Shown in pieces: positions 17,048 to 24,607 of a DNA stretch of 64,000 bases. The translations under genes and the position numbers were made by a program. Every line of letters starts with the position of its first letter. The stretch's first letter is position 1. Below the pieces are notes generated by a model that was given only the letters and a program-made list of their open reading frames with translations, was not told the origin of the DNA and did no database searches. The stretch comes from Iamia sp. SCSIO 61187 (GTDB lineage Bacteria; Actinomycetota; Acidimicrobiia; Acidimicrobiales; Iamiaceae): assembly GCF_019443745.1 (NCBI RefSeq), contig NZ_CP050948.1:4778001-4842000 (forward strand), written 5' to 3'.

Positions 17048-18517
17048 ATGGCCACCGCCGCGACCTCACCCCCCCGCACCGGGTGGCTGCGCGTCCTCGG
17101 CCTCGGGGCCTCCGCCCCGGTGGCGCCCCGGACCCTCCAGGCCCTGGTGCACGTGGTGACGGACCTCTTCGCCGCCCTGGTGACGTCGTCGACGATCATC
17201 GCCCTGGCCGTGCTGGCCGCGGTCACCCTCCCGATCGTCCCCCTCTCGGTCATCCTCTTCGCCCTGCTGCTGGTGGCCTCGTGGCTGACCGGGCACGTCG
17301 AGCGGTTCCGGATCGCGGCCACCACCGGGATCGTGCTGTCGAGCCCGCACCGCCACCACGACGGGCCCCTGGCGTCGCGGGTCTGGCGCTGGCTGCGCTC
17401 GGCGGCGACGTGGAAGGAGCTCGGCTACCACCTGGTGCACCTGCCCAAGTCGGTCGTCTTCGCCACCATCGTCGTGGGGGCGTGGAGCGTCGGCCTGGCC
17501 CTGCTCACCCTGCCGCTGTACCTCGGGAGCGTGCCCGCCGAGGAGGCCCGCCTGGGCTGGTGGCGGGTCAACCCGGGGAGCGAGGCGCTGCTCGCCGCCG
17601 CCCTGGGCGCCGTCATCCTCCTCACCGCCCCGTGGGTCACCCGGGGTCTGAGCCGGCTGTCGCTGGGCATGGCCGAGGGCCTCCTCGCCGGGGGCGAGGC
17701 CGAGGTGCTGCGCCAGCGGGTGGCCTCGGTCGTGGCCAGCCGGGCCGAGGTGGTCGACGCGGCCGAGGCCGAGCGACGCCGCATCGAGCGCGACCTCCAC
17801 GACGGCGCCCAGCAGCGGCTCGTCGCCCTGGCCATGAGCCTGGGCCTGGCCAAGGAGAAGATGGAGTCGGACCCGGCCGCGGCGCGGGCCCTGGTCGACG
17901 AGGCCCACCGCGAGGCCAAGAACGCTCTCGTCGAGCTGCGCGACCTGGCCCGTGGCCTGCACCCCCCGGTCCTCACCGACCGCGGCCTCCACTCCGCCGT
18001 GGCCGGGCTCGCCTCGCGGGCCCCGGTGCCCGTCGAGGTCGACCTGCGGGTGGCGCGCCGGGCCCCGCCGTCGATCGAGGGCATCGCCTACTTCGTCATC
18101 TCCGAGTCGCTCACCAACGTGGCCCGCCACAGCGGCGCCCACCGGGCCCGCGTGCTGGTGGCCGACGAGGGGAGCCGGCTCGTGGTCGAGGTCAGCGACG
18201 ACGGCATCGGCGGCGCCTCCGCCGACCGGGGCACCGGCCTGCGGGGCCTGGCCGACCGGGTGCGGGCCGTCGACGGGACGTTCCGCGTGACCAGCCCCAC
18301 CGGCGGGCCCTCGACCATCCGGGCCGAGCTGCCCCTCCCCGCCCCCCTGGGCCGGACCGGCACCACCGAGACCCCGACCGGCACCACCGGACCGGGTGCC
18401 GTCCCGCCACCCCCGCTCACCGTCGACCCCACGTCCCCCTCGGCCGGGACCGTCCCGCCCGGGCCCGACCGTGACGACGACCCGACCGACCTCCACCCCT
18501 CCCCGGGAGCCCCCTGA
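17048..18517 (+). CDS. Membrane sensor histidine kinase (HisKA_3)
   Basis: The 489-residue kinase has about four transmembrane segments in the first 200 residues. The dimerisation/phosphoacceptor helix is IERDLHDGAQQRLVALAMSL with H251 as the phosphorylated His. The HATPase domain has the N box SESLTNVARHSGA and the G boxes DDGIGG and GTGLRGLADRV. A Pro/Thr-rich tail of about 50 residues follows. TAGGTT lies 7 nt before the ATG, so the mRNA may be leaderless. The stop overlaps the regulator's ATG by one base (TGATG), so the pair is translationally coupled. Confidence 0.93.
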   Translation: MATAATSPPRTGWLRVLGLGASAPVAPRTLQALVHVVTDLFAALVTSSTIIALAVLAAVTLPIVPLSVILFALLLVASWLTGHVERFRIAATTGIVLSSPHRHHDGPLASRVWRWLRSAATWKELGYHLVHLPKSVVFATIVVGAWSVGLALLTLPLYLGSVPAEEARLGWWRVNPGSEALLAAALGAVILLTAPWVTRGLSRLSLGMAEGLLAGGEAEVLRQRVASVVASRAEVVDAAEAERRRIERDLHDGAQQRLVALAMSLGLAKEKMESDPAAARALVDEAHREAKNALVELRDLARGLHPPVLTDRGLHSAVAGLASRAPVPVEVDLRVARRAPPSIEGIAYFVISESLTNVARHSGAHRARVLVADEGSRLVVEVSDDGIGGASADRGTGLRGLADRVRAVDGTFRVTSPTGGPSTIRAELPLPAPLGRTGTTETPTGTTGPGAVPPPPLTVDPTSPSAGTVPPGPDRDDDPTDLHPSPGAP

Positions 18518-19167
18518 TGCGCATCGTGATCGCCGAGGACTCGGTCCTGCTCCGCGAGGGGCTCATCCGCCTGCTGGTCGACGCCGGCGAGGAGGTCGTC
18601 GGCACCGCCGGCGACGCCGAGGAGGCCATGGCCGTCATCGAGGCCGAGCGGCCCGACATCGTGGTGATGGACGTCCGCATGCCGCCCACCCACACCGACG
18701 AGGGCCTCCGCGCCGCCATCCGCACCCGCGAGCTGTGGCCCGACATCGCCGTGCTGGTGCTGTCGCAGTGGGTCGAGGAGCGCTACGCCACCGAGCTGCT
18801 GGCCGGGTCGACCACGGGCGTGGGCTACCTGCTCAAGGACCGGGTGGCCGACGTCCGCGACTTCGTCGACGCCGTGCGCCGCGTCGGCGCCGGCGGGACC
18901 GCCCTCGACCCCGACGTGGTCTCGCAGCTGCTCGCCACGAGCCGCCACCGCAGCCCGCTCGAGGCCCTCACACCCCGCGAGACCGAGGTCCTCCGGCTCA
19001 TGGCCGAGGGGCGCAGCAACCGGGCCATCGCCGAGGCCCTCGTCGTCTCCGACGGCGCCGTCGAGAAGCACGTGTCGAACATCTTCATGAAGCTCGACCT
19101 GCCCATCGCCGACACCGACCACCGCCGCGTCCTCGCCGTCCTCCGCTACCTGGAGGCGGCGCCGTGA
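18517..19167 (+). CDS. NarL/LuxR-family response regulator
   Basis: The 216-residue protein has a receiver domain with phosphoacceptor D52 (IVVMDVRMPPT), conserved lysine in YLLKDRV, and a C-terminal LuxR-type helix-turn-helix (LTPRETEVLRLMAEGRSNRA). It is the partner of the upstream kinase. Its stop overlaps the next gene's GTG by 4 nt (GTGA), so all three genes form one operon. Confidence 0.95.
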   Translation: MRIVIAEDSVLLREGLIRLLVDAGEEVVGTAGDAEEAMAVIEAERPDIVVMDVRMPPTHTDEGLRAAIRTRELWPDIAVLVLSQWVEERYATELLAGSTTGVGYLLKDRVADVRDFVDAVRRVGAGGTALDPDVVSQLLATSRHRSPLEALTPRETEVLRLMAEGRSNRAIAEALVVSDGAVEKHVSNIFMKLDLPIADTDHRRVLAVLRYLEAAP

Positions 19168-20075
19168 GCCCCGACGCTCCGGGCGACCGGCCCACCACCC
19201 CGCCGGTCGTCCCCCCGGTCGTCCCAACGATCCCACCGGCGGCGGCGGCGACGGGGCGCAGCGGCGCGGCGCGCCCGCCCACCGCCCGGCCGACCAACCC
19301 GGCGACGTGGGGCCGTCTCCCCTTCGTCCGGATCCCGGCCCTGGCCCTCGGGGGCCTGGTCGTGGTCCTGCTGCTCGGCCTCGGCACCTTCGCCGCCGCC
19401 AACGTGATGGTGCGCACCACCGAGAGGGACTCGACGACCCTCACCGGCGAGGTCCTCCGGGCCGAGGTCCACGTCACCGGCAAGGTCACGATCCGCACCG
19501 GCCCGGCCGACCGGGTCGAGATCGACCGCCGGTCGAGCTTCGGCGTCCGCGAGCCGCGCGTGGTCGAGACCCTCGTCGACGGGCTCCTGACCGTGCGGGT
19601 CGAGTGCATCGGCGGCATCTCCATCATCTGCACCAACCGGGTCGACCTGGTCGTGCCGTCCGACGTGTCCTTCACGATCTCGGCCCTCGGCGCGTCGGTC
19701 TCGGACGTCGAGGGCGACATCGAGCTCGACAGCGGAGCCGGCGCGGTCGACCTCGAGCGGGTGAGCGGCGACCTCCAGATGAGCGTGGGCGGCGGGTCGA
19801 TCACCGGCCGCGACCTGCGCAGCACCCGCGTCGACGCCACCGCCGGGGCCGGCAGCGTGGACCTGTCCTTCGCCGTCCCCCCCGAGGACGTGGAGGCGAC
19901 GAGCGGGGCCGGTTCCGTCGTGGTCGAGGTGCCCCCCGGCGACGAGGCCTACCGGATCGACGCCGAGTCCGGGGCCGGCAGCACCGACATCGCGGTGCGC
20001 ACGGACCCGACCAGCGACCGGGTCATCCGCGCCGCGGCCGGTGCCGGCAGCACCGACGTCCGCTACACCTCCTGA
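19164..20075 (+). CDS. Membrane-anchored DUF4097-type beta-solenoid protein
   Basis: The 303-residue protein has a Pro/Thr-rich cytoplasmic N-terminus and one transmembrane helix (about 55-80). An outer domain of repeated short beta strands follows (GAGAVDLERVSGDLQ, GAGSVDLS, GAGSVVVEV, GAGSTDI, GAGSTDV). This repeat pattern is typical of DUF4097/adhesin-like solenoids, which often lie beside envelope two-component systems. The GTG start overlaps the regulator's stop. It may sense or buffer envelope stress for the adjacent kinase (inference). Confidence 0.8.
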   Translation: MSPDAPGDRPTTPPVVPPVVPTIPPAAAATGRSGAARPPTARPTNPATWGRLPFVRIPALALGGLVVVLLLGLGTFAAANVMVRTTERDSTTLTGEVLRAEVHVTGKVTIRTGPADRVEIDRRSSFGVREPRVVETLVDGLLTVRVECIGGISIICTNRVDLVVPSDVSFTISALGASVSDVEGDIELDSGAGAVDLERVSGDLQMSVGGGSITGRDLRSTRVDATAGAGSVDLSFAVPPEDVEATSGAGSVVVEVPPGDEAYRIDAESGAGSTDIAVRTDPTSDRVIRAAAGAGSTDVRYTS

Positions 20076-20116
20076 CCCCTGGCCGGCACCACGTCGCTCA
20101 CCGCGGAGTCCGGTCC

Positions 20117-20164
20117 GTTCTGAGCCAGGAGCGGGCCACCCCTGGCGCTCTCCTGGCTCAGAAC
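20117..20164. repeat. Palindromic element A1 (48 nt)
   Basis: GTTCTGAGCCAGGAG pairs perfectly with CTCCTGGCTCAGAAC at the other end, around an 18-nt centre containing CGGGCCAC. It is the first of a pair with 71-nt period. Confidence 0.8.
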
Positions 20165-20187
20165 CGCGCCCGGGCGGGGCATCCGCC

Positions 20188-20235
20188 GTTCTGAGCCAGG
20201 AACCGGCCACCGATGTCCCCTACGTGGCTCAGAAC
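20188..20235. repeat. Palindromic element A2 (48 nt)
   Basis: This is the second unit of the pair. The outer GTTCTGAGCCA and TGGCTCAGAAC arms pair perfectly, while the inner bases differ from A1. It is followed by GGCGC. The rest of 20236-20386 upstream of the ABC gene holds no gene. Confidence 0.8.
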
Positions 20236-20386
20236 GGCGCAGCTCGGCTCACCCCTTCGGGGGGCTAGCCCCACCCCCGGTCGTGGGCGGGCTCCACCCC
20301 CGGTCCGGTGGCCCGGCCCATTCCGGCGTCGGGCCAGGTCACAGACGATGGGTGCACACCCCGAGAGACCCGTCCAGGAGGACACC

Positions 20387-21163
20387 GTGCCCACCATCGC
20401 CCCCCCTCAGCCCGCCGCCCAGCCCGGGCAGGCCACCGGCGGAGCCGCCGTCCGGGCCTTCGCCGTCCGCAAGGTCTACGGCACCGGCCCCGCCGCCGTG
20501 ACCGCCCTCGACGACGTGACCGTCGGCGTCGCCCGCGGCTCGTTCGTCGCCGTCATGGGTCCGTCGGGCTCGGGCAAGTCGACCCTGATGCACTGCCTCG
20601 CCGGCCTCGACACCGTCACCGCCGGGTCGATCGAGATCTCCGGCGTCGACCTGTCGGGCCTCAACGACCGCCAGCTCACCAAGCTCCGCCGGGACCGCAT
20701 CGGCTTCGTGTTCCAGTCCTTCAACCTGGTGCCCACGCTCACCGCCGAGGAGAACATGACCCTCCCGGCGACGCTGGCCGGCCGCAAGGTCGACCCGGCG
20801 TGGATGGCCGAGATCGTCCAGACCGTCGGCCTGGCCGACCGCCTGAGCCACAAGCCCTCGGAGCTCTCCGGCGGCCAGCAGCAGCGCGTGGCCGTGGCCC
20901 GGGCGCTGCTGAGCCGGCCCGAGGTCACCTTCGCCGACGAGCCCACCGGCAACCTGGACTCCCGCTCGGGCGCCGAGGTGCTCGGCTTCCTGCGCCGGGC
21001 CGTCGACACCATGGGCCAGACCGTCGTCATGGTCACCCACGACCCCACCGCGGCGGCCTACGCCGACCGCGTCCTGTTCCTCGCCGACGGCCGCCTCGTC
21101 GACGAGATGGCCGACCCGACCGCCGCCACCGTGCTCGACCGCATGAAGCGCTTCGGGGACTGA
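20387..21163 (+). CDS. ABC transporter ATP-binding protein (MacB/LolD type)
   Basis: The 258-residue ATPase has Walker A GPSGSGKST (about 58-66), signature LSGGQQQRVAVARAL, Walker B VTFADEPTGNLDS and H-loop VTHDP. The VRAFAVRKVYGTGPAAVTAL start and ENMTLPATLAG context are typical of MacB/FtsE-like ATPases. The GTG at 20387 has AGGAGG 5 nt upstream and is preferred to the ATG at 20348. It pairs with the permease 35 nt downstream. The kinase/regulator operon lies immediately upstream and may control it (inference). Confidence 0.93.
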   Translation: MPTIAPPQPAAQPGQATGGAAVRAFAVRKVYGTGPAAVTALDDVTVGVARGSFVAVMGPSGSGKSTLMHCLAGLDTVTAGSIEISGVDLSGLNDRQLTKLRRDRIGFVFQSFNLVPTLTAEENMTLPATLAGRKVDPAWMAEIVQTVGLADRLSHKPSELSGGQQQRVAVARALLSRPEVTFADEPTGNLDSRSGAEVLGFLRRAVDTMGQTVVMVTHDPTAAAYADRVLFLADGRLVDEMADPTAATVLDRMKRFGD

Positions 21164-21198
21164 AGAAGAAGACGAAGAAAGCACCCGAGGAACCACCC

Positions 21199-23730
21199 AT
21201 GTTGCGCATCTCCCTCCGCACGCTCCGGGCCCACGCCCGCCGCTTCACCTCCACCATCATCGCCGTCGCCCTGGGCGTGGCGTTCCTGTCCGGCGTCCTG
21301 GTCATGGTCGCCACCTTCCAGCGCTCGTTCGACGACATGTTCACGACCGGCACCGCCGGCACCGCGGCCGCCGTCCGAGCCGACACCTCGATCGACCTGG
21401 GGTTCGGCGACGTCGCCCGGGGCGAGATCGACGAGTCGATCGCCGCCACCGTCGAGGACGTCGACGGCGTGGCCGCCGTCCAGCCCGTCCGGACCGGCAC
21501 GGCCCAGATCGTCGGCGCCGACGGCGAGATCATCGGCGGCGGCGGACCACCGCAGGTCGGCTCCCAGTGGATCACCGTCGACGACCTCAACCCGTGGCGC
21601 CTCACCGACGGTCGCGCCCCCGAGCAGCCCGAGGAGGTGGTGATCGATCGGGCCTCGGCCCGCCAGGGCGACCTGGAGGTCGGCGACACGACCCGCGTCT
21701 TCACCCCGGAGCCCCTGGAGGTCACCGTCGTCGGCATCGCCAAGTACGGCACGGCCGACTCCCCCGGCCCGCTGACGACCGCCCTGTTCGACGAGGAGGG
21801 CGCCATCGCCCACCTGGGCGGGACGCCCGGCAAGGTCGACAGCTTCCTCGTCGCCGCCGACGACGGCGTGAGCCAGGAGGCCGTCACCGCCGCCATCGCC
21901 GAGGCCCTGCCCGACGGGGTCGAGGCCATCACCGGCGAGGAGCTGACCGAGGAGTCCCAGGCGATCGGCCGCGACTTCATCAGCGTGATGCGGCCGGCGC
22001 TGCTCGCCTTCGCCCTCATCGCCCTGCTGGTCGGGACGTTCAGCATCTACAACACCTTCGCCATCGTGGTCGCCCAGCGGACCCGGGACGCCGCCCTCAT
22101 GCGGGCCATCGGCGCCTCCCGCCGCCAGATCATCACCTCGACCCTGCTCGAGGCCGGGATCGTCGGCCTCGTCGGTGGGCTCATCGGCCTGGCCCTCGGC
22201 ATCGGGCTGGCGGCCGGCCTGGGCGCCGTGCTGTCCAGCTTCACCGGCCTCAGCTCGTCGGCCCTGGTGATCAGCGCCAGCACCGTCGCCGTGGCCCTCG
22301 GGGTCGGCGTGGGCGTGACCGTCGTGGCCGCCCTGCTTCCGGCCCGCCGGGCGTCGAAGATCGCCCCCGTCGCCGCCCTCCGCGACGCCGCCGTCGACGG
22401 CGGCCAGGTCGGCCGCCTCCGCCCGATCATCGGGACCGCGGTCCTGGCGCTCGGCGTGGGGCTGGGGCTCACCGCCGCCTTCGGGAGCGGTGGGGCCACC
22501 ATGGCCGGGTCGGGGGCTGCCCTGCTGCTGCTCGCCGCCATCGTCCTGGCCCCGAGCGTCGCCGGCCCCCTCGTCCGGGTGATGGGCGCCCCCGTGTCCC
22601 GGTTCAAGGGCGTGTCGGGCCTCATGGCCCGGCGCAACGCCATCCGCAACCCCCGCCGCACCGGCAGCACCGCCACCGCTCTGGTGATCGGTGTCGCCGT
22701 GGTCGCCCTGTTCACGGTCGTGGGCGCCTCGGTCCGGGCGTCGCTGGACGAGATCATCGATCGCCAGATCGCCGGCGACGTGGTCGTCCAGGGTCCCGAC
22801 GTCGACGGCTTCGTCGGTCTGGCCCCCAGCCTCCAGGAGCGGCTCCGGGACCTCCCCGAGACGGGGGCCGCCGCCGGGGTGGGCGGCATGCCCGGCACCG
22901 TCGCCGGCGAGGACACGTTCCTCAACTTCACCAACGCCGCCAGCATCGACGAGGTCATCGACCTCGACGTCAGCGAGGGCGACACGGCGAGCTTCGGCGC
23001 CGGGCAGGTCGCCGTGTCCGAGGACTACGCCGAGGACAACGGCCTGGCCCTGGGCGACTCCGTCCCGGTCACCTACATCGACGGCGTCGAGGAGGACCTC
23101 ACGGTCGGCCTCGTCTACGGCACGACCACCCTGGCCGGGCCCTACTTCGTCGACGTGGAGACCGTCGCCCCCCACGCCCCGCAGGTCGGCCCCAACGTGA
23201 TGATCCTCAAGGCCGCCGAGGGCGTCACCGCCGAGCAGCTCGACGAGGCCGCCCAGGCGGCGGCGACCGACTGGCCCGGCTCGACCATCGAGACCCGGGA
23301 CGAGTTCGCCGAGACCCAGGGCCGCAGCGTCGACCAGATGCTGATGCTCATCTACGTGCTGCTCGCCCTGTCGATCGGCATCGCCCTGATGGGGATCGCC
23401 AACACCATCTCCCTCTCGACGCTCGAGCGGAAGCACGAGCTGGGCCTGCTCCGGGCCGTGGGCCAGACCCGCCGCCAGGTGCGGTCGATGGTCCGCTGGG
23501 AGGCCGTGATGGTGTCCTCGCTGGGGACGCTCTTCGGCCTGGCCGTCGGCGTCGGCGGCGGGGCCATGGTCATCCGGGCCGCCGGCGAGGACTTCGACAC
23601 CGTGGCCGTCCCGGTCGGGACCCTGCTGGTGGTCGTGCTCATCGGCGCCGCCGCCGGCGTGCTGGCCTCGGCCCGGCCCGCGGCCCGGGCGGCCAAGACC
23701 GACGTGCTCACCGCCATCGCCAGCGCATAG
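21199..23730 (+). CDS. ABC transporter permease, double FtsX domain (MacB type)
   Basis: The 843-residue membrane protein starts with a transmembrane helix (FTSTIIAVALGVAFLSGVLV) and an outer domain of about 200 residues. A first FtsX block of three helices follows (QRTRDAALMRAIGASRRQI motif), then extra helices, a second outer domain, and a second FtsX block (ERKHELGLLRAVGQTRRQV motif). Such permeases work mechanically with MacB-type ATPases to move lipoproteins, peptides or drugs rather than to channel small solutes. The cargo is unknown. The last hydrophobic segment ends in a short cytoplasmic tail. Confidence 0.93.
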   Translation: MLRISLRTLRAHARRFTSTIIAVALGVAFLSGVLVMVATFQRSFDDMFTTGTAGTAAAVRADTSIDLGFGDVARGEIDESIAATVEDVDGVAAVQPVRTGTAQIVGADGEIIGGGGPPQVGSQWITVDDLNPWRLTDGRAPEQPEEVVIDRASARQGDLEVGDTTRVFTPEPLEVTVVGIAKYGTADSPGPLTTALFDEEGAIAHLGGTPGKVDSFLVAADDGVSQEAVTAAIAEALPDGVEAITGEELTEESQAIGRDFISVMRPALLAFALIALLVGTFSIYNTFAIVVAQRTRDAALMRAIGASRRQIITSTLLEAGIVGLVGGLIGLALGIGLAAGLGAVLSSFTGLSSSALVISASTVAVALGVGVGVTVVAALLPARRASKIAPVAALRDAAVDGGQVGRLRPIIGTAVLALGVGLGLTAAFGSGGATMAGSGAALLLLAAIVLAPSVAGPLVRVMGAPVSRFKGVSGLMARRNAIRNPRRTGSTATALVIGVAVVALFTVVGASVRASLDEIIDRQIAGDVVVQGPDVDGFVGLAPSLQERLRDLPETGAAAGVGGMPGTVAGEDTFLNFTNAASIDEVIDLDVSEGDTASFGAGQVAVSEDYAEDNGLALGDSVPVTYIDGVEEDLTVGLVYGTTTLAGPYFVDVETVAPHAPQVGPNVMILKAAEGVTAEQLDEAAQAAATDWPGSTIETRDEFAETQGRSVDQMLMLIYVLLALSIGIALMGIANTISLSTLERKHELGLLRAVGQTRRQVRSMVRWEAVMVSSLGTLFGLAVGVGGGAMVIRAAGEDFDTVAVPVGTLLVVVLIGAAAGVLASARPAARAAKTDVLTAIASA

Positions 23731-23740
23731 CCGGTCCTCC

Positions 23741-23769
23741 GGCGGGCCTGCGCCACCCGCAGGCCCGCC
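23741..23769 (+). terminator. Terminator hairpin after the ABC permease
   Basis: A perfect 11-bp stem (GGCGGGCCTGC/GCAGGCCCGCC) with a 7-nt loop lies 10 nt after the permease stop. Confidence 0.7.
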
Positions 23770-23782
23770 CGCGTTCGCCCCT

Positions 23783-23918
23783 CCCCGCCGGTGCCTCCCC
23801 ATCCCCGGCGGGGCGGGGACACCCTCTGCCCCGGTCGCGTCCTCCTCGGGTGTGCGGCCGGGGCAGAGCACATCCCGGGGCCGGTGGTCGGATCTCCTGA
23901 CGGGGATCCGACCACCGG
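23783..23918. repeat. Three more consecutive inverted repeats
   Basis: Perfect stems follow the terminator: CCCCGCCGG (23783-23791/23805-23813), CTCTGCCCCGG (23824-23834/23858-23868) and CCGGTGGTCGGATC (23881-23894/23905-23918). No gene lies here. The last stem ends 9 nt before the -10-like box of tadA. Confidence 0.75.
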
Positions 23919-23939
23919 TTCGTCGCGTACGGTCCTCGG

Positions 23940-24386
23940 GTGGACGACGACGCGCTGATGGGCCTGGCCCTCGACGAGGCCCGGGCCGCGGGGGCGGCGG
24001 GCGAGGTGCCGGTCGGGGCCGTCGTCGTGGTCGACGGAGCGGTCGTCGCCCGACGGGGGAACGAGCGGGAGCGCAGCGGGGACCCGACCGCCCACGCCGA
24101 GGTCCTGGCCCTGCGGGATGCAGCCGCCGCGGTCGGCGACCGGCGGCTGCGCCAGGCCACCTTGGTGGTCACCCTCGAGCCCTGCCCCATGTGCGCCGGG
24201 GCGGCGTGGGCCGCCCAGGTCGGCCGGATCGTCTTCGGCGCCGACGACCCCCGCGCCGGGGCGACCGGGTCGCTCTACAACGTCGCCGTCGACGTCCGCC
24301 TCAACCACACCTCGGCCGTCACCGCCGGCGTCCGCGCCCCCGAGTGCGCCGCCGAGCTGACCGCCTTCTTCGCCACCCGCCGCTGA
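23940..24386 (+). CDS. tadA: tRNA-specific adenosine deaminase
   Basis: The 148-residue cytidine-deaminase-fold enzyme converts A34 to inosine in tRNA-Arg(ACG). Zinc ligands are H52 (with proton-shuttling E54 in TAHAEV) and C82/C85 (PCPMC). LYNVAVDVRLNH matches the TadA C-terminal region. The GTG start is supported by TACGGT 6 nt upstream, giving a leaderless mRNA. The adjacent tRNA-Ser is a common neighbour in actinobacteria. Confidence 0.92.
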   Translation: MDDDALMGLALDEARAAGAAGEVPVGAVVVVDGAVVARRGNERERSGDPTAHAEVLALRDAAAAVGDRRLRQATLVVTLEPCPMCAGAAWAAQVGRIVFGADDPRAGATGSLYNVAVDVRLNHTSAVTAGVRAPECAAELTAFFATRR

Positions 24387-24444
24387 CGCCGCTGACCGCC
24401 AACGGGTTCCCGGTCCGTGGAGGGGTCGCGTTACATTCGCAGGC

Positions 24445-24531
24445 GGAGGGTTGCCAGAGCGGACGAATGGGACGGTCTCGAAAACCGTTGTGGTGTCACA
24501 GCCACCGTGGGTTCAAATCCCACACCCTCCG
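24445..24531 (+). tRNA. tRNA-Ser (anticodon CGA)
   Basis: The acceptor is GGAGGGT/ACCCTCC with discriminator G. The anticodon loop is CTCGAAA on ACGGT/ACCGT, with a long class II variable arm and T-loop GGTTCAAATCC. CCA is not encoded. It reads UCG codons. Confidence 0.95.
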
Positions 24532-24538
24532 CTCGGAG

Positions 24539-24570
24539 CGAGGACCGGGGTCACCAGGCCCCGGTCCTCG
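24539..24570 (+). terminator. Terminator hairpin after tRNA-Ser(CGA)
   Basis: A perfect 12-bp stem (CGAGGACCGGGG/CCCCGGTCCTCG) with an 8-nt loop starts 7 nt after the tRNA. Confidence 0.75.
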
Positions 24571-24607
24571 TCTCGTCTCGGGCCGCCGCCCGTAGCCTGA
24601 CCGGACC

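Noticed and set aside
20117-20235. CRISPR-like array
   Set aside because: There are only two units per locus, each unit is itself a palindrome, the spacers are about 22 nt, and no cas genes are present.
21058-23871. A 937-residue minus-strand frame over the ABC permease
   Set aside because: It has repetitive Asp/Gly/His/Gln composition, while the opposite strand encodes a clear FtsX-type permease.
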